Shown: one piece after another, positions 10,209-18,047 of the stretch
Layout of the letters: every line of letters starts with the position of its first letter
How positions within the stretch are numbered: position 1 is the first letter of the stretch
Assembly (NCBI RefSeq): GCF_009873495.1
Contig: NZ_CP046703.1
Coordinates: 6,786,501-6,850,500 of the forward strand
Length of the DNA stretch: 64,000 bases
Reading direction: 5' to 3'
Source of the DNA: Nostoc sp. ATCC 53789
GTDB taxonomy: Bacteria; Cyanobacteriota; Cyanobacteriia; Cyanobacteriales; Nostocaceae
Program-made: the position numbers and the translations under genes
Notes under the pieces: generated by a model
What the model was told of the DNA's origin: nothing
The model's database searches: none
Seen by the model: the letters and a program-made list of their open reading frames with translations, nothing else

Positions 10209-10940
10209 ATGAAACAGCTCCTCAAACAAATATTTAGTAGTCAAAAACACCTTATCCGGCTGGTTTTAACATTGGTGACGGTTATTTTAACAGCCTCGCT
10301 GTTTGCCACACCTGCTTTAGCCACAGGTGTGTATCAATTACCCAGCCTCACAGCAGACACCTGGGTATTGGATCAAGGTGAGGTTATCAGCCGTCTGAAT
10401 GAAGGTAAAATTAGCAGCGCTTTCGAGGATTTGGCAAAGCAAACAAATAAGGAAGTCAGAATTGTGACTGTTCGCCGCCTTGACTACGGTGAAACACCAG
10501 AAAGCTTTACCAAAGAGTTGTTTGAAAAATGGTTTCCGACAAAAGAAGCCCAAGCTAATCAAACTTTATTGGTTATTGACACAGTTACCAATGGTACTTC
10601 CATTATTACTGGGGATGAAGTCAAACCTTTACTCACTGACGCTATTGCCGAGAGTGTAGCTACTGAGACAGTAAGTGTGCCGTTACGCAATGGTAACAAA
10701 TACAATCAGGCATTTCTAGATGCTAGCGATCGCCTTGTTGCCGTCCTCTCCGGTAAAGCCGATCCGGGGCCACCCCAAGTTACTGACAATGTACAGGTAG
10801 AAGGCACCTACAAGAAAGCAGAAGAAACCAACCAAGGTAACGCTACTGCTTGGGTAGTAGGGTTGTTAATTGCCGCCACCGTCATCCCAATGGCGACTTA
10901 CTACATTTATCAGATAAATCAGCCATCATCTGATGGGTAA
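10209..10940 (+). CDS. psb32: TPM-domain thylakoid protein, Psb32 type (photosystem II repair)
   Basis: A 243-residue protein starting at ATG 10209; an upstream GTG/TTG-type extension of ten residues is possible but unlikely. An N-terminal signal-type segment (about residues 14-36, ending ATPALA) is followed by a TPM domain (about residues 45-190) with VLDQGEVISRLNE and a TLLVIDTVT strand, then a single C-terminal membrane span (about 215-233). The architecture of signal, TPM domain and C-terminal anchor matches Psb32, known in cyanobacteria to protect photosystem II and speed its repair; the domain would face the lumen. Assignment rests on architecture and motif resemblance. Confidence 0.8.
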   Translation: MKQLLKQIFSSQKHLIRLVLTLVTVILTASLFATPALATGVYQLPSLTADTWVLDQGEVISRLNEGKISSAFEDLAKQTNKEVRIVTVRRLDYGETPESFTKELFEKWFPTKEAQANQTLLVIDTVTNGTSIITGDEVKPLLTDAIAESVATETVSVPLRNGNKYNQAFLDASDRLVAVLSGKADPGPPQVTDNVQVEGTYKKAEETNQGNATAWVVGLLIAATVIPMATYYIYQINQPSSDG

Positions 10941-11021
10941 TTGGATAATCAGGGTCATTCAATTTTAGATTTTAGATTTTAGATTTTTCCTTCAATCCAA
11001 AATTAAAAATCTAAAATTGGC

Positions 11022-11405
11022 TTAATCCTGAACATACTCTTGCCCTTTTACTAAAGCCACCTCAGCCCGAACAAATTCTCGACCCAAATAAGCCGCATGA
11101 TTTAATTGAGTTACAGGCGGGGGCTGAGTTTCTTCAAAAATCTTCACGCAAAGTTCTTTCGCCGTCCTCGCACTAAAAACCGTTGTGTAAGTTCGTTCTA
11201 CCTTTCCTCGTGCCGGAATTACCTTCCCAGTTTCGGGATCGATAGCTAAACCACGCTCATCAATTACGTTTGTGAAATGCTTGGCATAAATTAACCCTGC
11301 GTCTCGATCCAAGTAAATAATAAAATATCCACCGGGATCGAGATCGATATGACGCTGGGAAATTTTATCATCAATTGCGGCTAAATCTTCAAGTATTAAA
11401 TCCAT
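11022..11405 (-). CDS. DUF4346-family cyanobacterial protein
   Basis: A 127-residue soluble protein. The core GGYFIIYLDRDAGLIYAKHF followed by the ERTYTTVFSARTAKEL segment is characteristic of the DUF4346 domain found across cyanobacteria. ATG at 11403-11405 is chosen; a TTG four codons upstream is also in frame. No function is established. It lies 81 bp after the psb32 stop on the opposite strand and is followed, on the same strand, by the FemAB-like gene about 90 bp upstream of it, so co-transcription with that gene is possible. Confidence 0.72.
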   Translation of the reverse strand: MDLILEDLAAIDDKISQRHIDLDPGGYFIIYLDRDAGLIYAKHFTNVIDERGLAIDPETGKVIPARGKVERTYTTVFSARTAKELCVKIFEETQPPPVTQLNHAAYLGREFVRAEVALVKGQEYVQD

Positions 11406-11495
11406 AAGCACTAGCAAAAGAAATTTTCTTTTTTCAGGGTTTTTACACTATATATTAAGTGTAATTCGTCGTTCCCCCTCTACCTTGGCAAACTT

Positions 11496-12677
11496 TTAAG
11501 AATCTCGGTTACTAAATGGCAACTCTGCATTAATCGCCTCAATCTGTTGCTGTTCGAGTTGATTCACTTCCTTAATATAGGGACGGATAATTTGTCCTAA
11601 ACGATTGTTGTAAAAACGGTGCAAACTATGATTGGGCATAGCAGGGAAACCGCGCCGTTTTTTGTGACGGCCACCTGCACCAGGATCAAAAATTTGGATT
11701 CCGTTAGCGATCGCCCACTCAATAGGCGCATAATAGCAAGCATCAAAATGTAAGCAATCTATTTCTTGGAAACTTCCCCAATAGCGTCCATAGAGTTTGT
11801 CACCTTTAAACAAACAAAAGGACATTCCTAAAGGATGAGAATTATCTTCTTCGCTATATGCAGCGACAAACAAGACTCGATGGCGATAATCATTGTGTAG
11901 CTGCTCAAAAAACCTCTGTGTGAGATACTTGCTACCCCACCAGCCAAATTTATCACAGGTGTCTGCATAAAACTGGTACATCGAGGGAAATAAAGAGTAG
12001 GGAATTTCATCACCACTCAGAGGTTGCAATCTTAAACCAGCTTTCTCGACAGCTTTACGTTCCCGCTTGATATTGCGGCGTTGATTGGCGTTAAACACTT
12101 TCAAGTAGTCATCAAAAGTTTTAAAGCCAGCATTTTCCCAGACGTAACTGTGGTGCAACCAAGTTGTAAAGCCATGCCGTTCCAACATCGGCCGCCATTG
12201 GGGATCGACATAGAGAAAATGACATCCAGAAATCCGATTTTTGGAGCAGAATGTGTCAATTTCATGCACCATCATCGCGGTGATTTCGTCTTCATCTTCT
12301 CCTGGGGCGATTAAAAAGCGATAACCTTCAGCTGGGGTAAATGGTGTCATACCCAGCAATTTTGGGTAATATTGAACTCCGATGCGATCGGCTAACTCTG
12401 CCCATTGGTGATCGAATACAAATTCACCAGAACTATGTCCTTTGAGATAAAGTGGTGCAGCCGCAATCAGCGTTCTATCCCGCCACAATGTCAAGTGATT
12501 TGGCAACCAACCACTTTTAGCCGTAGCACTTTGGGAGGTTTCGAGATTATTTAGCCACTCCCATTCTAAAAATGGCGTTTTGAGTGGCATTGCTAAAGCA
12601 TTCCAGGCATTTTGGGGTACTTCAGCGATTTTGTTTGTCCAAACGACAGAATAGCGAGGCTTAAGTTGTTCTACCAT
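11496..12677 (-). CDS. FemAB/GNAT-like acyltransferase (peptidogalycan biosynthesis/recognition family)
   Basis: A 393-residue protein resembling the large cyanobacterial and proteobacterial family annotated as peptidogalycan biosynthesis/recognition or GNAT N-acetyltransferase (COG3146-like). Visible features are FLEWEWLNNLE near the N-terminus, FNANQRRNIKRERKAVEKAGL in the middle, and the C-terminal FDPGAGGRHKKRRGF followed by SLHRFY. The reading frame stays open for 47 codons upstream of the chosen ATG, but that part is a translated proline-rich repeat (poly-purine on the other strand) and is not thought to be protein. A role in transferring an amino-acyl or acyl group is inferred from fold similarity only. 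Confidence 0.7.
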   Translation of the reverse strand: MVEQLKPRYSVVWTNKIAEVPQNAWNALAMPLKTPFLEWEWLNNLETSQSATAKSGWLPNHLTLWRDRTLIAAAPLYLKGHSSGEFVFDHQWAELADRIGVQYYPKLLGMTPFTPAEGYRFLIAPGEDEDEITAMMVHEIDTFCSKNRISGCHFLYVDPQWRPMLERHGFTTWLHHSYVWENAGFKTFDDYLKVFNANQRRNIKRERKAVEKAGLRLQPLSGDEIPYSLFPSMYQFYADTCDKFGWWGSKYLTQRFFEQLHNDYRHRVLFVAAYSEEDNSHPLGMSFCLFKGDKLYGRYWGSFQEIDCLHFDACYYAPIEWAIANGIQIFDPGAGGRHKKRRGFPAMPNHSLHRFYNNRLGQIIRPYIKEVNQLEQQQIEAINAELPFSNRDS

Positions 12678-12689
12678 CTTAGGGGAGTA

Positions 12690-12765
12690 GGGATGAGTAA
12701 GAGGCAGGGGGCAGGGGGGCAGAGGGGCAGGGGAGGCAGGGGGAGCAGGGGGAGAATTCGTAACT
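12690..12765. repeat. Purine/pyrimidine-asymmetric low-complexity repeat
   Basis: A run of GGGGCAG/GGGGGAGCAG-type units directly upstream of the FemAB-like gene. The same type of sequence occurs at 32180-32240 and inside the Gfo/Idh/MocA gene near 21490-21540, so it is a dispersed repeat of this genome. Confidence 0.65.
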
Positions 12766-12837
12766 CCTAATTCTTCACTCAGAACTGTTTTGCCCAATTC
12801 CCAATTCCCAATATCCAATAACTTAACTTAGCGTAAT

Positions 12838-13581
12838 CTAATCTGCTGGTTGTTGCAGGCGATAGTGCAAAAACACTTCTTGCTCAACTGTATGAACTTC
12901 TAAAAGCTGCAACTTGGGAGCTAAATGGGGTAAAAAACCTTTCCCTTCTACAGGTGTGGGGGCAGTACTACCACCTAAAATCAGGGGACAGACAGTTAGC
13001 CATAATTCATCAATTAAATCTAAGCCCAGCAGGGAAGCGACTAATTCACCTCCACCCAAGACCACCAACCGTGTTATATCTATATTGGCTAGATGCTTCA
13101 AAGCTGCGGGAATGTCAATTTCTCGCGTTGGTGTTTCAAAAACCAGAATCTGCTCAAATTCTGGAGGACACTCTTGTGTTCCGGTTCCCAGAGTTGAAGG
13201 AAGCGTCTGTAAACAACGTCCTTTCCATGAAAGTTTTCCCAGTGCTGTCGTGAGTAGCCAGCGTCTAACTGGTTGCTTAAAAAAGTTAATTTCCGGATTG
13301 AGGTTTCCAGAGTGTGTAGTCACTATATGAACTGGCTGCGGAGGCTTCCCCTCTTGTGCCCGAAGTCGCACTAGAGTTGGATCTGATACAGTAAGTGTCG
13401 TTCCATAAGCCCGGAGAGTACCAGCACCGAATAAAACCGCATCAGAGGCAGCGATTTGTTTTTCTAGATGTGCTTTATCAACCCTTGAGCCAAAGCGAGC
13501 AGGCGATCGCCTAAAATCTGCTATCTTGCCATCTGCACTCATTGCTAAAACAACTGTAGTATGAGGACGATGTTGCAACAT
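12838..13581 (-). CDS. RibD C-terminal-domain reductase (stand-alone)
   Basis: The 247-residue protein consists only of the dihydrofolate-reductase-like RibD_C domain: VVLAMSADGKIAD at the N-terminus, DAVLFGAGTLRAYG, the nucleotide-binding LVVLGGGELVASLL (about residues 170-185) and DELWLTVCPLILGG. In riboflavin synthesis this domain reduces the ribosylamino-pyrimidine intermediate with NADPH; single-domain members often have other or unknown substrates. No deaminase domain is present and no rib genes are adjacent. The start ATG lies 160 bp downstream (in its own direction) of nothing obvious; the upstream gene is divergent. Confidence 0.8.
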   Translation of the reverse strand: MLQHRPHTTVVLAMSADGKIADFRRSPARFGSRVDKAHLEKQIAASDAVLFGAGTLRAYGTTLTVSDPTLVRLRAQEGKPPQPVHIVTTHSGNLNPEINFFKQPVRRWLLTTALGKLSWKGRCLQTLPSTLGTGTQECPPEFEQILVFETPTREIDIPAALKHLANIDITRLVVLGGGELVASLLGLDLIDELWLTVCPLILGGSTAPTPVEGKGFLPHLAPKLQLLEVHTVEQEVFLHYRLQQPAD

Positions 13582-13876
13582 TAAATTGATTTGATAGTTG
13601 GAATATTTTCTTTGTTTGTATGTAGATTCTCAAAAAAAATCCATGCCTGCAAGTTATTTATTTACAATTTTACCACTGTATTTATATGCAACACAAACCA
13701 CTTTTACATCTAGCATATATGAGTTTTGGTATACCACGTTTCTTTTTGAATGATAGCAATTTGTTATTTTTAAACATTGAAAATAAAATTCTGATAATTT
13801 AATAAAATGTCTCATCTAGCCAGTCTAATTACATATCTTTGCTGTTGTGGTTTGCAGATGCAAAGTGAGACACTTG

Positions 13877-16006
13877 ATGACTAATTCCCGCCAATCTTCC
13901 TTTCGTCGAATTTTAGTAACGAGAATATTGCTGCTGTTCGTTCCAGTTTTACTTATAGGCGAGATTGTAGCCTTGAATAAGGCACGTTCTAGCATATTGG
14001 GAACTGCGCGTCAAAATTTAACAGAAAGCGCCATTAGTAAAGGGGAGAGAATTGGCGATGCGATCGCAATCTTAAAAGCTAGTTTACTGAGTGTAAGTAA
14101 AACAACGGTGATTCCGTCGGGTTCGCCTATACAAGAGCAAGAAATTCTCGCACAGCTAAAACAACAACTTCCAGCCAATATTGAGTGTATCCAATTAACG
14201 GATCTCCTAAACCAGAAAATAATTGCCAGTAGCTGTGGGGATCAAGCAATTGGAGAATTAAGGTTCCCTTTGCCTAGTGATGGAATTGATGTCAAGACAA
14301 TCTTCCCGCCAAAGGCAGGAATGACTGGAAAAAGAAACGCACAAAATCAATTACAGTTAGTTTTATCTGCACCAGTCTCCGATAAGCGAAAAAATTTAGT
14401 TTACAGCTTAAGTATTCAGTCTGCATTGTACCAACAAACCAGAAATCCGCCGGGATCGCTTACAGGCGTGATGGTAGTTATTGCTGAAGATGGCACAATT
14501 TTGGCACATCCATTCACAGACTGGGTGGGAACTAATATTAATCAACATCCCAATGCTTCCCAACTCAAAAGCATAATTAAAAATGCCCTTGCAGGACGAA
14601 ATGATTCGATAAATCTGTCTTTTAAAGAGGGAAACGAATTAGTCGCTGGCTATACAGCTATTGCAAATCCACTCACCCAAGAGCAGCAGCAAAAATGGAT
14701 AGTCTTAGCTGTTACTAGTGTCGATAATGCGCTTTTTGGTTTAGAAGAAATTAAACTAATTCTTATTGTTTTGACAGTTGGTTTGATTGGTGCAAGTTTG
14801 TTAGCATCCCTATATCTAGCTCCTTACTTGGCACGTCCTGTAGAAGAATTGCGAGACTACGCTCTCAATATTCACTCTCACCACGCCGCACAACCAGTTC
14901 CACACAATTTCCAAATTCGGGAATTCAATCAACTAGCCCAAGCATTAGACCAAATGGTAGAACGGCTCAAAGCTGGGGCAGAAGAACTAGAAATAGCTTG
15001 GAAAGAAGCAAAAAACGCTAACCAGATTAAAAGCCAATTTTTGGCTACGACTTCCCATGAATTGAGAAACCCATTACATACTATTATTAACTGCATTCGC
15101 GTGGTTGAAGATGGCTTATGTGATAGCCGTGAAGAAGAAATGGAATTCCTCAAACGTGCCAATGAAACAACGATTCATTTGCTAAATATTATTAATGATT
15201 TACTCGACATTTCCAAAATCGAAGCGGGTAAGCTTTCTGTAGTTATCACACCTCTCGATCTCCGACAAATATTGCTAGAGGTGATTAATTTACAATCAGT
15301 TAATGTTCAACAAAAGGGCTTGCAATTGAAATGCGAGTTAGATCCTCAACCGATACCAATTAAGGCAGACGCGGCAAAACTAAAGCAGGTGCTGATTAAT
15401 GTTATTGGCAACGCTACTAAGTTCACCGACACAGGAAGCATCACCATTGCTACTGAAATTCAATCTAGTAATGGTAAATCTCAAGTAGTGGTAATAGTTA
15501 AAGATACAGGTATAGGCATTGATCCCAATCAACAGCACAAACTATTTCGCCCCTTTGTCATGGTGAATGGCACAACTGCGCGTCAGTTTGAAGGGACTGG
15601 ACTAGGACTCGCAATTTCACGAAACTTAATCGAACTTATGGGAGGCAGCATTACTCTTGAGAGTACGGGACTTCATCAAGGTACGACACTAAAGATTACC
15701 TTACCCTTGATTGATATCTCGCTGTTACCTGTTGACAACAAAAAAGAAAATGTCGCGAATCTGGGATTGTCCTCTGAGAATAAGGGGGCAAAAGCAAGCC
15801 AATACTCTAGCCTACAGCAGTCTGGGGAAAGCCCCTCTTTGGGGAGCAACAAATCTGTAAAAGCAGTTGTAGACAAAGAGAAGTCGATGAAATTCCAGGT
15901 GTTACTTGGGAACGAGACTTACGAGATTAGCTTTTCGCCGCAGCAAACTATCTTGGTAAGTATTCCAAAAACAGAAGTTTATGCAAATGGGGCTTCTGAA
16001 AGATAA
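13877..16006 (+). CDS. Membrane-bound sensor histidine kinase with extracytoplasmic Cache-type domain
   Basis: A 709-residue kinase. Span 1 is at about residues 14-34 and span 2 at about 290-312; the stretch between resembles a double Cache ligand-binding domain (VVIAEDGTILAHP near its end). A HAMP-like linker (APYLARPVEELRDYA) leads into HisKA, with the phospho-acceptor H394 in TTSHELRNP, and a HATPase domain with N, G1 (VKDTGIGI) and G2 (GTGLGLAIS) boxes. There is no receiver domain. After the kinase core a serine-rich linker and a short C-terminal segment follow. GTG at 13847 is an alternative start. No response-regulator gene lies nearby, so its partner is unknown. Confidence 0.87.
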   Translation: MTNSRQSSFRRILVTRILLLFVPVLLIGEIVALNKARSSILGTARQNLTESAISKGERIGDAIAILKASLLSVSKTTVIPSGSPIQEQEILAQLKQQLPANIECIQLTDLLNQKIIASSCGDQAIGELRFPLPSDGIDVKTIFPPKAGMTGKRNAQNQLQLVLSAPVSDKRKNLVYSLSIQSALYQQTRNPPGSLTGVMVVIAEDGTILAHPFTDWVGTNINQHPNASQLKSIIKNALAGRNDSINLSFKEGNELVAGYTAIANPLTQEQQQKWIVLAVTSVDNALFGLEEIKLILIVLTVGLIGASLLASLYLAPYLARPVEELRDYALNIHSHHAAQPVPHNFQIREFNQLAQALDQMVERLKAGAEELEIAWKEAKNANQIKSQFLATTSHELRNPLHTIINCIRVVEDGLCDSREEEMEFLKRANETTIHLLNIINDLLDISKIEAGKLSVVITPLDLRQILLEVINLQSVNVQQKGLQLKCELDPQPIPIKADAAKLKQVLINVIGNATKFTDTGSITIATEIQSSNGKSQVVVIVKDTGIGIDPNQQHKLFRPFVMVNGTTARQFEGTGLGLAISRNLIELMGGSITLESTGLHQGTTLKITLPLIDISLLPVDNKKENVANLGLSSENKGAKASQYSSLQQSGESPSLGSNKSVKAVVDKEKSMKFQVLLGNETYEISFSPQQTILVSIPKTEVYANGASER

Positions 16007-16066
16007 TTTTTACTAGACTTTAATTCAAAATTCAAAAAAATAAATTTGAATCCTCACTCTTAACAG

Positions 16067-17311
16067 TTATGGCTTTGGCTCTGATTTAGAAGTGTTACTA
16101 AATAGCCAAGACACAAGATTAGGAATTGTAGCAGCCCCAAAAGAGAACAGCGCAATAATTGCATCACGAGGTAAAACACCATCTAACCAGCTACCCTGGA
16201 TTCTGGAAACAGGGAAATCCTGATCTAGACCAATTTGAATCTGTTTAGTTTTACCAGAAAAGCGGGCTTCTATGCCTTTTTTGGGGACAATTTGCAGATG
16301 GCGTATTAGTTGAATATTTAAAGGAATATCAGGATTTTCTCCCATGAGAAATTGATTTTTTTTAATTTCTTGCTCCTGCCCTACCATGCGAATTTTGCCT
16401 TCTACAATAGTAGAAACATCTAAATCATCTCTGAGATCGCTGCCATTTCTATCTACATCTACAAACTGAACATTTTTGGTTTCTATCTTGCCCCGAAACC
16501 ATTGCTCTGATTCAAATTTGGCAGGTTTGGCTAAGGTAATATAAATATTGGTGTTTTGTGGATATTCTAAGTTAAATTCTTGATTATCTGGATTTAAAAT
16601 AAATTCTAGAGGTGTTTGATTATCTAGTTGTTTTTGTAAATTAGAATCTGGTAATTCATAGCCTTCTACTATAACTTTTATTGGTTGTTCACCTAAATAC
16701 AGTTTTAATATATTAGCGTTATTTTTTAGGTCTAGTTTAGGATTTCGCTGTAGGGAGAAAGCCAACTGATTACGATAAAAGTCATAATTTAACTCAGTTA
16801 CTTTTGTATTCGGTTGTAGCCGCAGTTCATTCAAATCTATTTTGCTCGTTCCTTCCAGATTAACCGGAGCAATAATCCATTTACTTTCGCGGTCTTTAAG
16901 TTGGATTGTTAACGACTTTAACTGATTAACTTGGGGTAATTCACTTTGAAACTTACCCGTGAAAGTTAAGGTTTGGATGCCTTCACTTTCTAATTCTTTA
17001 ATGCCACGAATATTTTCAATAAAGCGTTTGGGTTGCTGACCATTATAGACAAAGCTCATTTCTTGAGAAATGATATTACCTTCAAAGGTATGAGTCCCAG
17101 GTGCGATCGCAGCAATAGTGCCGATAGTCAAAAATAAAAGTAACACCAGCCCCAACAATAAACTTTGATGATTTGAAATAGTTCGTAGTAAGCGCTTCAG
17201 GGCTGAAATGCTGACTCCAAACCACACAATTAGATGTGTTTTCAGAGAATTCAACCATTGGCGAATCTTAATGAAGTCGGGAAATTGTTTGGCTTTTTGC
17301 CGAGATGCCAT
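16067..17311 (-). CDS. Membrane-anchored protein of unknown function, third gene of the TPR-protease operon
   Basis: I do not recognise a family. The 414-residue protein has one clear membrane span at about residues 50-72, after a basic N-terminus, then a large beta-strand-rich domain (about 75-370) that would lie outside the cytoplasm, and a weakly hydrophobic stretch near residues 380-403 that could be a second anchor. The central part contains FVDVDRNGSDLRDDLD. The start ATG lies three bases after the stop of the preceding secreted-protein gene, so the genes are almost certainly cotranscribed and probably translationally coupled. Confidence 0.68.
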   Translation of the reverse strand: MASRQKAKQFPDFIKIRQWLNSLKTHLIVWFGVSISALKRLLRTISNHQSLLLGLVLLLFLTIGTIAAIAPGTHTFEGNIISQEMSFVYNGQQPKRFIENIRGIKELESEGIQTLTFTGKFQSELPQVNQLKSLTIQLKDRESKWIIAPVNLEGTSKIDLNELRLQPNTKVTELNYDFYRNQLAFSLQRNPKLDLKNNANILKLYLGEQPIKVIVEGYELPDSNLQKQLDNQTPLEFILNPDNQEFNLEYPQNTNIYITLAKPAKFESEQWFRGKIETKNVQFVDVDRNGSDLRDDLDVSTIVEGKIRMVGQEQEIKKNQFLMGENPDIPLNIQLIRHLQIVPKKGIEARFSGKTKQIQIGLDQDFPVSRIQGSWLDGVLPRDAIIALFSFGAATIPNLVSWLFSNTSKSEPKP

Positions 17312-17314
17312 GAT

Positions 17315-18040
17315 TTATTTCAACCAATTTGGGTTATGTTCAAATACAATTCGCCTTTCGATGCGATCGCTAGGTTCATTTCTTCGCTCAATATTAGCAA
17401 CGTAGCGCAGTTCATAGCGCCCTGCTGGGACATTACCATCCCAGGTAAAAACAGTTTCACCCTTTTTCGGGTTAGGGCGGGAAGTGCTATAAATTGCTTT
17501 TTCACCTTGGGGAAGGATTTCAAAGGTGGTAAATCTGACTCTATCCTCAGAATAAAAGACAAATTCATACTTGCCAGAAGTTTGCCCCAAAATAACTGGA
17601 ACATACACAGGTTGGGAACCAAGACTATAGGATGCCACAGCGCGGAGTTTATTTGCTGGGATTTTGGCTTCTCTGAGAACGTAAGTATCCCAGCTAAAGC
17701 TGAAACCTGAACCATTCTTAGACAATAACAAGTCATCCATCTGATAGTGATAATTATCGCCTAATGATTTCACTATTATTTGGGGGTTTTTTCCACCATT
17801 TATTTGGGGAATTTTTACTGTGAGAGTGTTGCCGAAACTGGCGAGGTTCCGGGTAGCAATGGAAATTAAGCTCAAGCTATTGCCGCTTAAGGGTTCGAGT
17901 TTGATACCTTCGCAACGATTGGGTGGTTTTCGGCGGATGTAATCAGTAGTGCGGGGGTTTCCTTCTGGGCAAGAAGCAGCAGCAGGAAGATGGCTGATGC
18001 TGAGAATCAATAGGCTGGCAAGGATAATTTTATAATTCAT
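17315..18040 (-). CDS. Secreted protein of unknown function, second gene of the TPR-protease operon
   Basis: A 241-residue protein with a signal peptide (MNYKIILASLLILSISHLPA then AASC), giving export to the periplasm; a Cys just after the cleavage region hints at, but does not prove, lipidation. The mature part is beta-rich, with a C-terminal segment GETVFTWDGNVPAGRYELRY that resembles an immunoglobulin-like fold. ATG 18040 is chosen because the frame upstream of it overlaps the end of the TPR-protease gene and lacks signal character. Seven bases separate it from the preceding stop. It may be a partner or inhibitor of the protease, but this is inference from operon position only. Confidence 0.7.
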   Translation of the reverse strand: MNYKIILASLLILSISHLPAAASCPEGNPRTTDYIRRKPPNRCEGIKLEPLSGNSLSLISIATRNLASFGNTLTVKIPQINGGKNPQIIVKSLGDNYHYQMDDLLLSKNGSGFSFSWDTYVLREAKIPANKLRAVASYSLGSQPVYVPVILGQTSGKYEFVFYSEDRVRFTTFEILPQGEKAIYSTSRPNPKKGETVFTWDGNVPAGRYELRYVANIERRNEPSDRIERRIVFEHNPNWLK

Positions 18041-18047
18041 GGCTTGT

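Noticed and set aside
12681..12818. N-terminal extension of the FemAB-like protein
   Set aside because: It is a proline-rich translation of the purine-rich repeat; a good ATG follows at 12677.
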